Origin: Limnovirga soli
Lineage (GTDB): Bacteria > Bacteroidota > Bacteroidia > Chitinophagales > Chitinophagaceae
Assembly (NCBI RefSeq): GCF_013106755.1
Contig: NZ_WHPF01000015.1
Coordinates: 95,929 to 159,928, forward strand
DNA length: 64,000 nucleotides
Direction of reading: 5' to 3'
Shown here: in pieces, positions 36,777-45,072 of the stretch
Numbering within the stretch: the stretch's first letter is position 1
How the letters are laid out: the number at the start of each line of letters is the position of its first letter
Program-made: the position numbers and the translations under genes
Notes under the pieces: generated by a model
What the model was told of the DNA's origin: nothing
The model's database searches: none
The model's input: only the letters and a program-made list of their open reading frames with translations

Positions 36777-36821
36777 TATCATGCAATGATATTAGGGTAA
36801 AATGTAAATACCAGCAGTATA

Positions 36822-36972
36822 TTTTTATGGCATCGGCTGTTGCGTCGCAAGCACTTTATCGTTCCACTTTTATGGCAGCAAATAACAGCCATTTTATACC
36901 ACAAAACTACATTTTGCCGCCATAAAACCAGCACCCCGAAACGAGCGTGGCAAGCGGCGATGCCATAAAAAA
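36822..36972. repeat. full-length dispersed repeat with terminal inverted repeats
   Basis: The ends read TTTTTATGGCATCGGCTG and, inverted, CGGCGATGCCATAAAAA, so terminal inverted repeats of about 20 bp enclose the element (151 bp). The left arm has TTGCGTCGCAAG and the right arm the CCCCGAAACGAGCGTGGCAA form. It lies between convergent genes and is the main content of the 414-bp gap together with the terminators at 37049-37135. Confidence 0.82.
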
Positions 36973-37048
36973 CTGAAGTTGACCCACACATATCATAGCT
37001 ATAATTTTCGGGAATTTATGTACTGTCATAGGTTATAAAATGAATTGC

Positions 37049-37086
37049 ATAAAAAACCCCGAGGGGCGTTTTGGCCCCCGGGGTTT
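37049..37086 (-). terminator. strong intrinsic terminator of the Rieske gene
   Basis: AAACCCCG with GGGGC and their complements form a long stem around GTTTTG; on the minus strand the stem ends in a T-run. Confidence 0.88.
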
Positions 37087-37112
37087 GAAACTGCAACAAC
37101 TGTAACGCTTAG

Positions 37113-37135
37113 AAAATCCTTTAAGGAAGGATTTT
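37113..37135. terminator. second hairpin 3' of the Rieske gene
   Basis: AAAATCCTT and AAGGATTTT pair perfectly around a five-base loop. It would act on the minus-strand message before the stronger terminator at 37049. Confidence 0.6.
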
Positions 37136-37190
37136 ATTCCGGCTTAAGGCGCTTCCACACAACCTATAAAACAGGAACCGTTACTTAAAC

Positions 37191-37613
37191 TTATCCTACT
37201 GTAATGGTATTACCGTTAATAGTAATTTTAAATTTAGCCAATGCGGTGGCTGCCGGACCTTGCAATACGGCACCTGTAGAAGTAAACTCGCTGCCATGGC
37301 AGGGGCAAGCAAATTGTGAGCTTGACTGATCGTAAGCTACTGTACAACCCTGGTGTGTACAGGTAAGGCTAAGCGCTGAAAAATCGCTAACGGTATTACC
37401 TGCACCAGTACGAATAAGAATGGCACCTCCACCCTGTTTTGCACTGCCAATAGAAGCAAGTTCTGAAGATAAATCAGCCGTAATTAATGCGTTGCCACCA
37501 GTAGTTCCACCTGAGGGTGTGCCAGATGATTTTGAACATGAAGCAGCAACACCGGATATGCCTGCCACTAATGCAGCTGTACCAAACGAATTAAAAAAAT
37601 CTCTCCTTTCCAT
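37191..37613 (-). CDS. Rieske [2Fe-2S] protein, Tat-exported
   Basis: A 140-residue protein with a twin-arginine-type N-terminus (MERRDFFNSFGTAAL), a lipobox at C26 (VAASC) and a Ser/Gly/Thr linker. The Rieske motifs are CTHQGC (C85, H87, C90) and CPCHGS (C103, C105, H106); C90 and C105 would form the disulfide of high-potential Rieske proteins. Its length is short, so it probably works as a periplasmic electron carrier or as a QcrA-like partner. No cytochrome b gene adjoins. Confidence 0.92.
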   Translation of the reverse strand: MERRDFFNSFGTAALVAGISGVAASCSKSSGTPSGGTTGGNALITADLSSELASIGSAKQGGGAILIRTGAGNTVSDFSALSLTCTHQGCTVAYDQSSSQFACPCHGSEFTSTGAVLQGPAATALAKFKITINGNTITVG

Positions 37614-37795
37614 AGTAATGTTTTATTTGTGTTTTAAAATATGTGCAACAGCCAGTCTTGTTGTTTGATACCCATACCATTATTCTAATGGCCTGCTTTG
37701 AATTATGGCCACTTGTAATAATTTGTATGTTGGTGTATTTATTTATAATCGCTTTTGCAGGTTTGTTGTAACAATTGGTTACAAACAAATCATAA

Positions 37796-39100
37796 TCAGC
37801 GAAAAGATTTTGTGATACTAATATTTATACCCGTGCCAGACATAGGTAAATTTCCTGTGCCTATACCTCCCAGTGCAATTTTTAAGTAAGGCTCGGCCCT
37901 TACATTAAAACTGCTGCCTATTTTTCTTTCGTATCCGCCACCTATATTCAATACTGCAAAAAGTTTGTTGGATGATGGGTAATAAGTGCGATCCCTAAAT
38001 TGATTTTGGCCATTTATATTCAAGATATACCCATAATATTCTTCTTTCATAAAATAGGCTGATGTACCCATATTTGCCAGCCATCTTCCTTTTTTAGTTT
38101 CGCCAACCGTATACCGCACATTTAATGGCACTTCCGTCATTTCGCATTTGCCATCAACCGATACAATGTCTTTATTTATAAGATAGGGCACATTGCTTTT
38201 ATCAAAATAGGCGCCTTTGGTATAGTAATTTTTTTTGTCAAATAAATACCCGGTTTCAACGCTCCACTTATTATTTATTTGGTACCCGCCAATTATTCCA
38301 TACGAGGTACCCACCGTAGAAGTGCGCTGCATTTTAATAAAACTCAGGTCTGGTGCAAATAATACTCCCACATAAAAGCCCGATTGCTTTTTATTTACTG
38401 AAATCGTTTTTTTTGCTGCTTTAGCCAAGGGTGCGGCAGGTGGTTCAATGCTATTTGTGTTCTTTTTTATGGCTGGTGTAATTGCTACACTATCTGTACG
38501 TTCAAAAGAAGCAATGCTTTTTTCCTCTGATAATGGAGATGCAGGAGCATTCAACATTGTATTAAGTGCAATTTTATCTGCATTCTCATTGTTTACAGGC
38601 AAGGTTGGTGTAGTAATTAGTCCAATTTCATTTTCTGATGCCGCATATACTGCGCTGCCATTGGCAGCAGACAGCATATTGGCAAAACTGCCAACATTGT
38701 TATTATTACTTACCTCAGTTAATTGCTTTTGTTGTGTTGTATAGGTATTGCCTATTTGCTTTGTATTGGTTGCAACAGATGCCCCAATGTTTTGAGCCTT
38801 TGAATGCGCTATTTCGGGTCTTTTATCCTCCATGGCTTTATCCTGTACACCTGGTTTAATGCGGTGCTGCGGTGCCGGTGCATTACCAAAATTTTGGGTC
38901 CACTCATAATGCCCTAACCAGCCCAATGGAATAAACAGCAGATACCAGAAAATAAAGCGGCGCTTTTTCTTTTTTTCGGGTATAAAAGCTGCTCCATCAT
39001 CGGAAGATTCGTGCAATGCCTGTTCTATCCTGTTCCAGTCGTAGGCAGCATCAGTTTCCGGCTGAAGATTTTCAGCGGCTTCCCGAAACAAATCGTCCAT
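37796..39100 (-). CDS. outer-membrane beta-barrel protein linked to a sigma factor
   Basis: A 434-residue protein from the start at 39100 (MDDLFREAAENLQPETDAAYDWNRIEQAL, the common opening of such sigma-linked proteins in Bacteroidota). An ATG eight codons further up (39124) would overlap the sigma gene by 13 bp and is less likely. One membrane segment lies at about 45-65, then a long linker, and a porin-like barrel of about 200 residues at the end (FYVGVLFAPDLSFIKMQ, GGYERKIGSSFNVRAEPYLKIALGGI). It follows the sigma gene directly, so it probably has the anti-sigma role as well as a barrel. Confidence 0.8.
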   Translation of the reverse strand: MDDLFREAAENLQPETDAAYDWNRIEQALHESSDDGAAFIPEKKKKRRFIFWYLLFIPLGWLGHYEWTQNFGNAPAPQHRIKPGVQDKAMEDKRPEIAHSKAQNIGASVATNTKQIGNTYTTQQKQLTEVSNNNNVGSFANMLSAANGSAVYAASENEIGLITTPTLPVNNENADKIALNTMLNAPASPLSEEKSIASFERTDSVAITPAIKKNTNSIEPPAAPLAKAAKKTISVNKKQSGFYVGVLFAPDLSFIKMQRTSTVGTSYGIIGGYQINNKWSVETGYLFDKKNYYTKGAYFDKSNVPYLINKDIVSVDGKCEMTEVPLNVRYTVGETKKGRWLANMGTSAYFMKEEYYGYILNINGQNQFRDRTYYPSSNKLFAVLNIGGGYERKIGSSFNVRAEPYLKIALGGIGTGNLPMSGTGINISITKSFR

Positions 39101-39111
39101 ATTATCGTGGT

Positions 39112-39687
39112 TCAGGTAAAACATAAAATATTACCTTTTTGATCTTTAATCAGAAATTTTTGTAAAAATGCCTTGGCTTTTGACAAATTAGACTTTGAAG
39201 TACCAGCCGAAATGCCCAGCATTCTTGCAATTTCCTGGTGAGAATACCCATCAATTACATGCAGGTTAAATACTACCCTGTATGCAGGGCTTAATTTTTT
39301 AATTAATCCCACCAATTCTTTATACATCAATTGATTATCTCCATCCTTTGTGGTATCTGCTTGTAACCATTCTGCATCGTCCAGGCCGGTAAATCCAATT
39401 GTTAAACTTTCTTTGCGTACATAGTCTATGGATACGTTAATAATAATTCTGCGCATCCAGCCCAGTAACATAGGCTCCAGTGCCTCCGAGTTTCTAATTT
39501 CAAATTTTGCTATACTCCTGAATATTTTTATAAAAGCATCATTTGCAGCATTGGCAGCATTATCATAGGTTCCAACATAACGAAGTGCAATCTTTAATGC
39601 ATAGCCCAGATATTGCTCATACAATAGCTTTTGGCTTGCAGCTTCGTTTGCAGCACATCCTTTTAATATAGCTGATAGTTCTTTCAA
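39112..39687 (-). CDS. ECF sigma factor
   Basis: A 191-residue sigma-70 protein with region 2 at about 20-95 (LLYEQYLGYALKIALRYVGTYDNAANAANDAFIKIF, MRRIIINVSIDYVRKE) and region 4 at about 130-185 (VIDGYSHQEIARMLGISAGTSKSNLSKAKAFLQK). Its likely membrane partner is the next gene on the same strand. It is a second, separate system from the sigma factor at 25.8 kb. Confidence 0.93.
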   Translation of the reverse strand: MKELSAILKGCAANEAASQKLLYEQYLGYALKIALRYVGTYDNAANAANDAFIKIFRSIAKFEIRNSEALEPMLLGWMRRIIINVSIDYVRKESLTIGFTGLDDAEWLQADTTKDGDNQLMYKELVGLIKKLSPAYRVVFNLHVIDGYSHQEIARMLGISAGTSKSNLSKAKAFLQKFLIKDQKGNILCFT

Positions 39688-39873
39688 ATGATATCAAAAA
39701 AATTCAGTTTGCAAATCTTATATTATAGCAAACCTGTATTTGTGTACAAAGGTTGCCTTTGGTAAAAAAATTATTTTACCAAACATAAAAATTAAGAAAA
39801 ATGTTTATATCTGGTATACACCAAGCTTTTGTAAGGGATTAGGAAGTATTAGCCAGGCAACAGAATGTACTTA

Positions 39874-39903
39874 GGCAGCCGTTGCGTCGCACACTTGTAC
39901 AGC
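39874..39903 (+). repeat. dispersed repeat, single arm
   Basis: GCCGTTGCGTCGCACACTTG then TACAG, antisense to the PepSY-like gene that ends before it. With the hairpin at 40055 it is the main content of the 428-bp gap 39688-40115. Confidence 0.83.
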
Positions 39904-40054
39904 TTTCTGCCCCTCAGCTGTTTACAACAAACAGGTTCACCAATTTAAATCTGCCGATTACCTATACAATTTCTCATATTTCCTTTCAAATCAAAAATTG
40001 CCAGACAATACAATAGCGGTTACAAATAATTCCAAACGGTAATATGCGATAACA

Positions 40055-40091
40055 AAATAGTCTATGGTGTATTATTCACCATAGACTATTG
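40055..40091 (-). terminator. intrinsic terminator of the downstream PepSY-like copy
   Basis: AAATAGTCTATGGTG and CACCATAGACTATT form a long perfect stem, with a T-rich tail on the minus strand. Confidence 0.8.
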
Positions 40092-40115
40092 TACTATCAA
40101 ATAAATTGAAATATT

Positions 40116-40397
40116 CTATTTTCCCAGGTAGGTACCATCGTATGAATACCTTGCTGTCATTTTAACACCACCATACAGAAAAGTAACCTGATAAACGCCT
40201 TCGCCTTTTCTTGCCCATTTAAGTGTAGTTGCGCCAGGATACATAGCGTTATAAGAATCAACACATGCCTGTGGAATAGTTGTATTAGGACGTCCGGCTT
40301 GAATAAGTGTTGCAGCAGCATTTGCTGAAGTATAGTTTGCTGCAAATGAAGAACTCATGGTAATTAGTAAAGCGGCGGCCAGGATAACTTTTTTCAT
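40116..40397 (-). CDS. small exported PepSY-like protein (tandem copy 1)
   Basis: A 93-residue protein with signal MKKVILAAALLITMSSSFAAN. The PepSY-like core is FYQVTF-type: QACVDSYNAMYPGATTLKWARKGEGVYQVTFLYGGVKMTARYSYDGTYLGK. It differs from copy 2 at only about three residues. The start at 40397 is preferred to an upstream ATG at 40475, because the signal peptide begins here. The copies share about 100 bp of upstream sequence. Confidence 0.8.
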   Translation of the reverse strand: MKKVILAAALLITMSSSFAANYTSANAAATLIQAGRPNTTIPQACVDSYNAMYPGATTLKWARKGEGVYQVTFLYGGVKMTARYSYDGTYLGK

Positions 40398-40592
40398 AAA
40401 AATTTTTTTGTTTGTTTGTTTAATTTTTTTTCGGAGAACAGTTACTCGCTGTAAGCCTTTGTTCAACCGGTACATATTATAGTAGCTACCAAAATGAAGA
40501 ATGTAACCACTGTTCTAAAAAATTTGATCATTTTTCTTTGAGATGTATTCTAACAGCACATCTTAATCAATCAGATTACACTTAACCCACCA

Positions 40593-40640
40593 ATGATGAA
40601 AAAGTCCATGGCAAATTATTGCCATGGACTTTTTCATCAT
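40593..40640 (-). terminator. long perfect terminator hairpin after copy 2
   Basis: ATGATGAAAAAGTCCATGGC pairs with its exact complement across an 8-base loop; a T-run lies inside the stem on both strands. Confidence 0.85.
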
Positions 40641-40663
40641 CATTTAACTAAAAACGGAAAAAT

Positions 40664-40945
40664 TTATTTTCCCAGGTAGGTACCATCGTATGAATACCTT
40701 GCTGTCATTTTTTCACCACCATACAGAAAAGTAACCTGATAAACGCCTTCGCCTTTTCTGGCCCATTTAAGCGTAGTTGCACCCGGATACATGGCATTAT
40801 ATGAATTAACACAAGCCTGTGGAATAGTTGTATTAGGACGTCCGGCTTGAATAAGTGTTGCAGCAGCATTTGCTGAAGTATAGTTTGCTGCAAATGAAGA
40901 ACTCATAGTAATTAGTAAAGCGGCGGCCAGGATAACTTTTTTCAT
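40664..40945 (-). CDS. small exported PepSY-like protein (tandem copy 2)
   Basis: A 93-residue near-identical sister of copy 1: N for D in QACVNSYNAMYPG and E for V in YGGEKMTARY. Both units include the 5' stretch reading AAGCCTTTGTTCAACCGG, so the duplicated block is about 370-380 bp and recent. The copies keep different 3' hairpins. Confidence 0.8.
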   Translation of the reverse strand: MKKVILAAALLITMSSSFAANYTSANAAATLIQAGRPNTTIPQACVNSYNAMYPGATTLKWARKGEGVYQVTFLYGGEKMTARYSYDGTYLGK

Positions 40946-41120
40946 AAAATTTTTTTTGTTGTTTGTTTAATTTTTTTTCGGAGAACAGTTACTTGTTATA
41001 AGCCTTTGTTCAACCGGTACATATTATAGTAGCAGCCATGAATGAGGTTGTAACCATTGGTTTTATATATTTATTATGCTAATACCTTCTACGGTTTTGT
41101 GCTTAAATACAACTGTATTT

Positions 41121-41168
41121 TGATGCCACAAGGGAGGAACCCTGAACCGAGCGTGGCAAGTAAAGCCT
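41121..41168 (-). repeat. dispersed repeat, right-arm variant
   Basis: TGATGCCACAAGGGAGGAAC, then CCGAGCGTGGCAAGTAAAGCC, in the divergent gap 40946-41348. The gap holds no other feature besides the upstream part of the PepSY duplication. Confidence 0.78.
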
Positions 41169-41348
41169 GATTCTTAACCTGCAGTTTGCTACATAAAAAA
41201 CACAACACCTGTAAAATTTGGCCTAAATAGGCTTTCATTGCCTCAAAAAATACAATTAAAGCCCGCAGCTGGTTTTTTCTACATTAAATCCTGCTAAAGC
41301 AGTAGCTTCATAAGGTAAATAAGATTGAACGAACGCTAAATAATGTGT

Positions 41349-41990
41349 ATGAAAAAAATACTGTTGCTGGCAGGGATAGTTACCTGCCTTATCTTTTTAT
41401 CCTCGGCAAAACCGGCAGGTAAACAAGGTTGGATTTCTTTATTTGATGGGAAATCGCTTAAAGACTGGAAAGTGGGTAGTAACGCTGCTACATTCTCAGT
41501 AGATAGCGGGATGATAATTGTGCATGGCTCAACGGCGCATTTATTTTATGATGGCGAGGTAAAAAACCATATGTTTAAAAATTTTGAATTTAAGGCTGAT
41601 GTTAAAACCATGCCTGGCTCAAATTCGGGTATTTATTTTCATACAGTGTATCAGGAAAGCAGCTGGCCCGAAAAAGGATATGAAGTACAGGTAAATAATT
41701 CTCATGGCGACTGGAGAAGAACAGGCAGCCTTTATGGCATTCAGGATGTAAAGGAAGTGTATGTAAAAGATAATGAATGGTATACCGAGTATATTAAAGT
41801 AGAAGGCAAAAGGGTTATTATAAAAATTAATGATAAAACAGTTGTGGATTATACTGAGCCCGACAATGTGCAACGCGACCCCGATGATGTACAAAGGGTT
41901 ATTTCAAGCGGCACTTTTGCCTTACAAGGCCACGACCCAAAGAGCATTGTTTATTTTAAAAACATCATGGTAAAACCATTGGCGGATTAA
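41349..41990 (+). CDS. secreted DUF1080 protein (3-keto-disaccharide hydrolase-like)
   Basis: A 213-residue protein with a signal peptide ([22 protein letters not shown]); an ATG two codons upstream is an alternative start. The DUF1080 lectin-like fold fills 27-213, with [37 protein letters not shown] and [12 protein letters not shown]. Family members in Bacteroidota are thought to bind or hydrolyse 3-keto-glycosides, but the activity of this protein is inferred. Its last four bases overlap the stop of the convergent VF530 gene. Confidence 0.88.
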   Translation: MKKILLLAGIVTCLIFLSSAKPAGKQGWISLFDGKSLKDWKVGSNAATFSVDSGMIIVHGSTAHLFYDGEVKNHMFKNFEFKADVKTMPGSNSGIYFHTVYQESSWPEKGYEVQVNNSHGDWRRTGSLYGIQDVKEVYVKDNEWYTEYIKVEGKRVIIKINDKTVVDYTEPDNVQRDPDDVQRVISSGTFALQGHDPKSIVYFKNIMVKPLAD

Positions 41991-42211
41991 TTGTTGTTAT
42001 AGGGCAGAATGGAGATATAGAGATCTTCCACTTTTTTACGGGCCCATGGCGTTTTGCGCAAAAAGGTTAGGCTGGATTTAATACTGGGATTGCTGTTAAA
42101 ACAGTTGATATTAATAATGCTGCCCAGTTCATTCCATCCAAAATGTGCCACCAGGGTTTTTACAATATTTTCTAAAGTAATGCCATGCAGGGGATCTTTT
42201 GATATTGCCAT
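41987..42211 (-). CDS. VF530 family small DNA-binding protein
   Basis: A 74-residue protein with the hallmark [60 protein letters not shown]. The family (DUF2132) has a compact helical fold and is reported to bind DNA. Its 3' end overlaps the DUF1080 gene by four bases. Confidence 0.92.
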   Translation of the reverse strand: MAISKDPLHGITLENIVKTLVAHFGWNELGSIININCFNSNPSIKSSLTFLRKTPWARKKVEDLYISILPYNNN

Positions 42212-42365
42212 TGGTTATTGTATAAAGTGGTAAACCTTAATAGGTGTAAAAATAAATCAATTTTCCTCAAAGCCTATTACCTGCAGTTGAACTATTCCAC
42301 CGCACCTCAATGGCATTCTTTTTTTAGTTAACTTCCAAACTTCATTTATTCTTATAAATTATTGT

Positions 42366-44750
42366 ATGAAATATACACTCTTATTGCTGCTTTGTATCAC
42401 CACTTTACATGCTGTGGCTCAAAATATTCAAAACAATCCGGGCTCTAACCATGGTAATAAATTTGAACAGTTGGGTACCATATTACCTACGCCAAATGAA
42501 TACCGTACCGCCAGCGGCGCACCCGGCGATAAATACTGGCAGCAAAGAGCTGATTACAATATAAAATGTAAGCTGGATGAAAATAAACTGGTTTTAACAG
42601 GATCTGAAACAATTACTTACTATAATAATTCTCCTGACAAGCTGGACTATTTGTGGATTCAGCTGGACGAGAACGAACATAGCTCTGTTAACAATGCAGG
42701 TTATGAAGATACTGCCATATTATCCAGCGATATGGCCATGGCACAACTGGAAAAAATTGAAGAACAACAAACTGATAACGGATATGGTGATATTATTACA
42801 AAACTCACTGATGCAACCGGTAAGCCACTGAATTATATTATTAATAAAACCATGATGCGTATTGATTTGGATGTACCGATGAAACCCGGTGCTACCATAG
42901 TATTAAAAATAGACTGGCATTACCGAATACCAGAAAGAATAAACCATTTTGCAGGAACCAGGGGTGGGTATGAATATTTTTCAGAAGATGGCAATGCCCT
43001 TTTTACTATTGCCCAATGGTATCCCAGGCTTTGTGTTTACAGCGATTTTCAGGGCTGGCAAAACCACCAGTTTACCGGCCGCGGAGAGTTTGCCCTTACT
43101 TTTGGCAATTTTACCGTAGAAATGACGGTGCCTGCCGATCATATTGTTGGCGCAACCGGCGAATGCAGTAATTACCAACAAGTGCTTAGTCCAACCCAAT
43201 ATAGCCGCTGGCAGCAGGCACAAAAAGCTACAGAGCCCTTGCAAATTGTAACACTGGCCGATGCACAAAAAGCAGAAATGCAAAAAAGCACTGCTACAAA
43301 AACATGGATATTCAAAGCCAATATGGTGCGTGATTTTGCGTGGACATCCTCCCGTAAATTTATTTGGGATGCAATGCCCGCTTTTGTAGAAGGCAAGAAA
43401 GTAATGTGCATGAGTTTTTATGGTAAAGAAGCCTATAACCTGTATAGTAAATTTTCTACCAAACTGGTGGCGCATACTATAAAAACCTATTCTCATTTTA
43501 CCATTCCATACCCTTACCCGGTAGCACAAAGTGTAGAAGCTGCCAATGGAATGGAATACCCCATGATTTGCTTTAACCCCGGCCGCACAGAAAAAGACGG
43601 CACCTACAGCGAAGCCACCAAAAACTGGATGGTAATGGTAGTAATACACGAAGTAGGCCATAACTTTTTCCCCATGGTGGTGAACAGCGATGAAAGACAA
43701 TGGAGCTGGATGGATGAAGGCCTTAACAGCTTTTGCCAATACCTTACCGAGGAATTATATGATAACCGTTATGCTACCAAACGCGGCCCCGCATTTCTGA
43801 TAACAGATTATATGAAATTGCCTAAAAGCGAGCTGGAGCCCATTATGACCAATAGCGAAAACATAGCCCAATTTGGCCCCAATGCCTATGCCAAACCCGC
43901 CACTGCATTAAACATACTGCGCGAAACCGTTATGGGCCGGCAACTATTTGATTTTGCATTTAAAAAATACGCCCAGCGCTGGGCATTTAAACACCCAACA
44001 CCAGCAGATTTATTCAGAACCATGGAAGATGCCAGTGCCGAGGATTTAGACTGGTTTTGGCGTGGCTGGTTTTATAGTATAGACCCCTGCGATATTGCTT
44101 TAGACAGCGTTAAAGCCTTCAAGTTAGATGCAACTGCCAAAACCAAAATCCTGTATAACGATCCCGAAGTAAACAGCATGGGTATGAAAAAAATAGATGC
44201 CCCCATAGTGCATGCATTTGAAGATATTTCTAAAATAAGAAACCGTACTGATAAAAATATACAGTTCTTAACAGACAAGGATACCAGCCTGCGTGATTTT
44301 TACTGGAAGTACGACCGCGGACTGGAGCCTTACGATGCTAATTTTAGCTATAAAGCCACCCCGGTACTGGAAGATATTACCGCAGCCGAAAAACAGCAGT
44401 TCGCCAACAAATACCTGTACCAGTTAAGCTTTAGCAATAAAGGTGGTTTGGTAATGCCCATTATTGTTGAATTTACTTTTACTGATGGTACAAAAGCGCT
44501 AAACCACATTCCTGCACAGGTATGGCGCAAAAATGAAAATGCAGTAAGCAAAGTGTTTATCACCGTTAAAGAAGTGGCATCTATACAAATTGACCCCATG
44601 AAAGAAACTGCCGATATAGACGAAACCAATAATAACTGGCCCAAATTATCTGCCCCTTCCCGATTTACTATTTACAGGGAAAAATCGCAGGCTTTTGGCC
44701 AAACTGAAGGGGTTAGTCCAATGCAAAAAGCGGTACAAAAAAATAAATAG
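42366..44750 (+). CDS. M1 family metallopeptidase, secreted
   Basis: A 794-residue exported enzyme with a signal peptide (MKYTLLLLLCITTLHAVAQ). The substrate motif is NGMEYPM in place of GAMEN, and the zinc site is HEVGHN-x18-E: H428, E429, H432 and E451. The N-terminal beta domain (TGSETITYYNNSPDKLDYLWIQLDENEHS) and the C-terminal helical and beta part fit full-length M1 aminopeptidases of Bacteroidota. It would cut the N-terminal residue of peptides in the periplasm or outside. It is monocistronic, followed by a paired repeat. Confidence 0.94.
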   Translation: MKYTLLLLLCITTLHAVAQNIQNNPGSNHGNKFEQLGTILPTPNEYRTASGAPGDKYWQQRADYNIKCKLDENKLVLTGSETITYYNNSPDKLDYLWIQLDENEHSSVNNAGYEDTAILSSDMAMAQLEKIEEQQTDNGYGDIITKLTDATGKPLNYIINKTMMRIDLDVPMKPGATIVLKIDWHYRIPERINHFAGTRGGYEYFSEDGNALFTIAQWYPRLCVYSDFQGWQNHQFTGRGEFALTFGNFTVEMTVPADHIVGATGECSNYQQVLSPTQYSRWQQAQKATEPLQIVTLADAQKAEMQKSTATKTWIFKANMVRDFAWTSSRKFIWDAMPAFVEGKKVMCMSFYGKEAYNLYSKFSTKLVAHTIKTYSHFTIPYPYPVAQSVEAANGMEYPMICFNPGRTEKDGTYSEATKNWMVMVVIHEVGHNFFPMVVNSDERQWSWMDEGLNSFCQYLTEELYDNRYATKRGPAFLITDYMKLPKSELEPIMTNSENIAQFGPNAYAKPATALNILRETVMGRQLFDFAFKKYAQRWAFKHPTPADLFRTMEDASAEDLDWFWRGWFYSIDPCDIALDSVKAFKLDATAKTKILYNDPEVNSMGMKKIDAPIVHAFEDISKIRNRTDKNIQFLTDKDTSLRDFYWKYDRGLEPYDANFSYKATPVLEDITAAEKQQFANKYLYQLSFSNKGGLVMPIIVEFTFTDGTKALNHIPAQVWRKNENAVSKVFITVKEVASIQIDPMKETADIDETNNNWPKLSAPSRFTIYREKSQAFGQTEGVSPMQKAVQKNK

Positions 44751-44800
44751 CCTTAGGCTACTATGTAGAATTATTTACCCGGCAACAGGTAATAAATATA

Positions 44801-44994
44801 GCTGCCGTTGCGTCGCACACTTGTACAGTTAGATACTTTGTGCAGCAAACAAAAGAAAAATATTTTATACCGCTAAGGCATACTGGTAACAAAGGCTGAA
44901 ATTACCTGCCCTATATGTTGTATTTTAATTAAACCGGCTGTTAAAAGCCCCATTATTTGCTACAGTACAAGTGTGCGACGCAAGTAAAGATGCC
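44801..44994. repeat. full-length dispersed repeat, longest copy
   Basis: Left arm 44801-44827 and right arm 44965-44994 enclose about 140 bp of AT-rich DNA. Its left part TACAGTTAGATACTTTGTGC is shared with the copy at 63356. This is the only paired copy between tandem genes and it occupies most of the 322-bp gap 44751-45072. Confidence 0.83.
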
Positions 44995-45072
44995 ATAGTA
45001 ATTTGTTGCCCGGCCCAATACAATCAAAATGCTGTAATAGTATATATTTTATAAATTCATACACATTTTACT

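Noticed and set aside
42981..43739. 252-codon antisense frame within the M1 peptidase gene
   Set aside because: It lies fully opposite a conserved enzyme gene with an intact zinc site and shows no family features.
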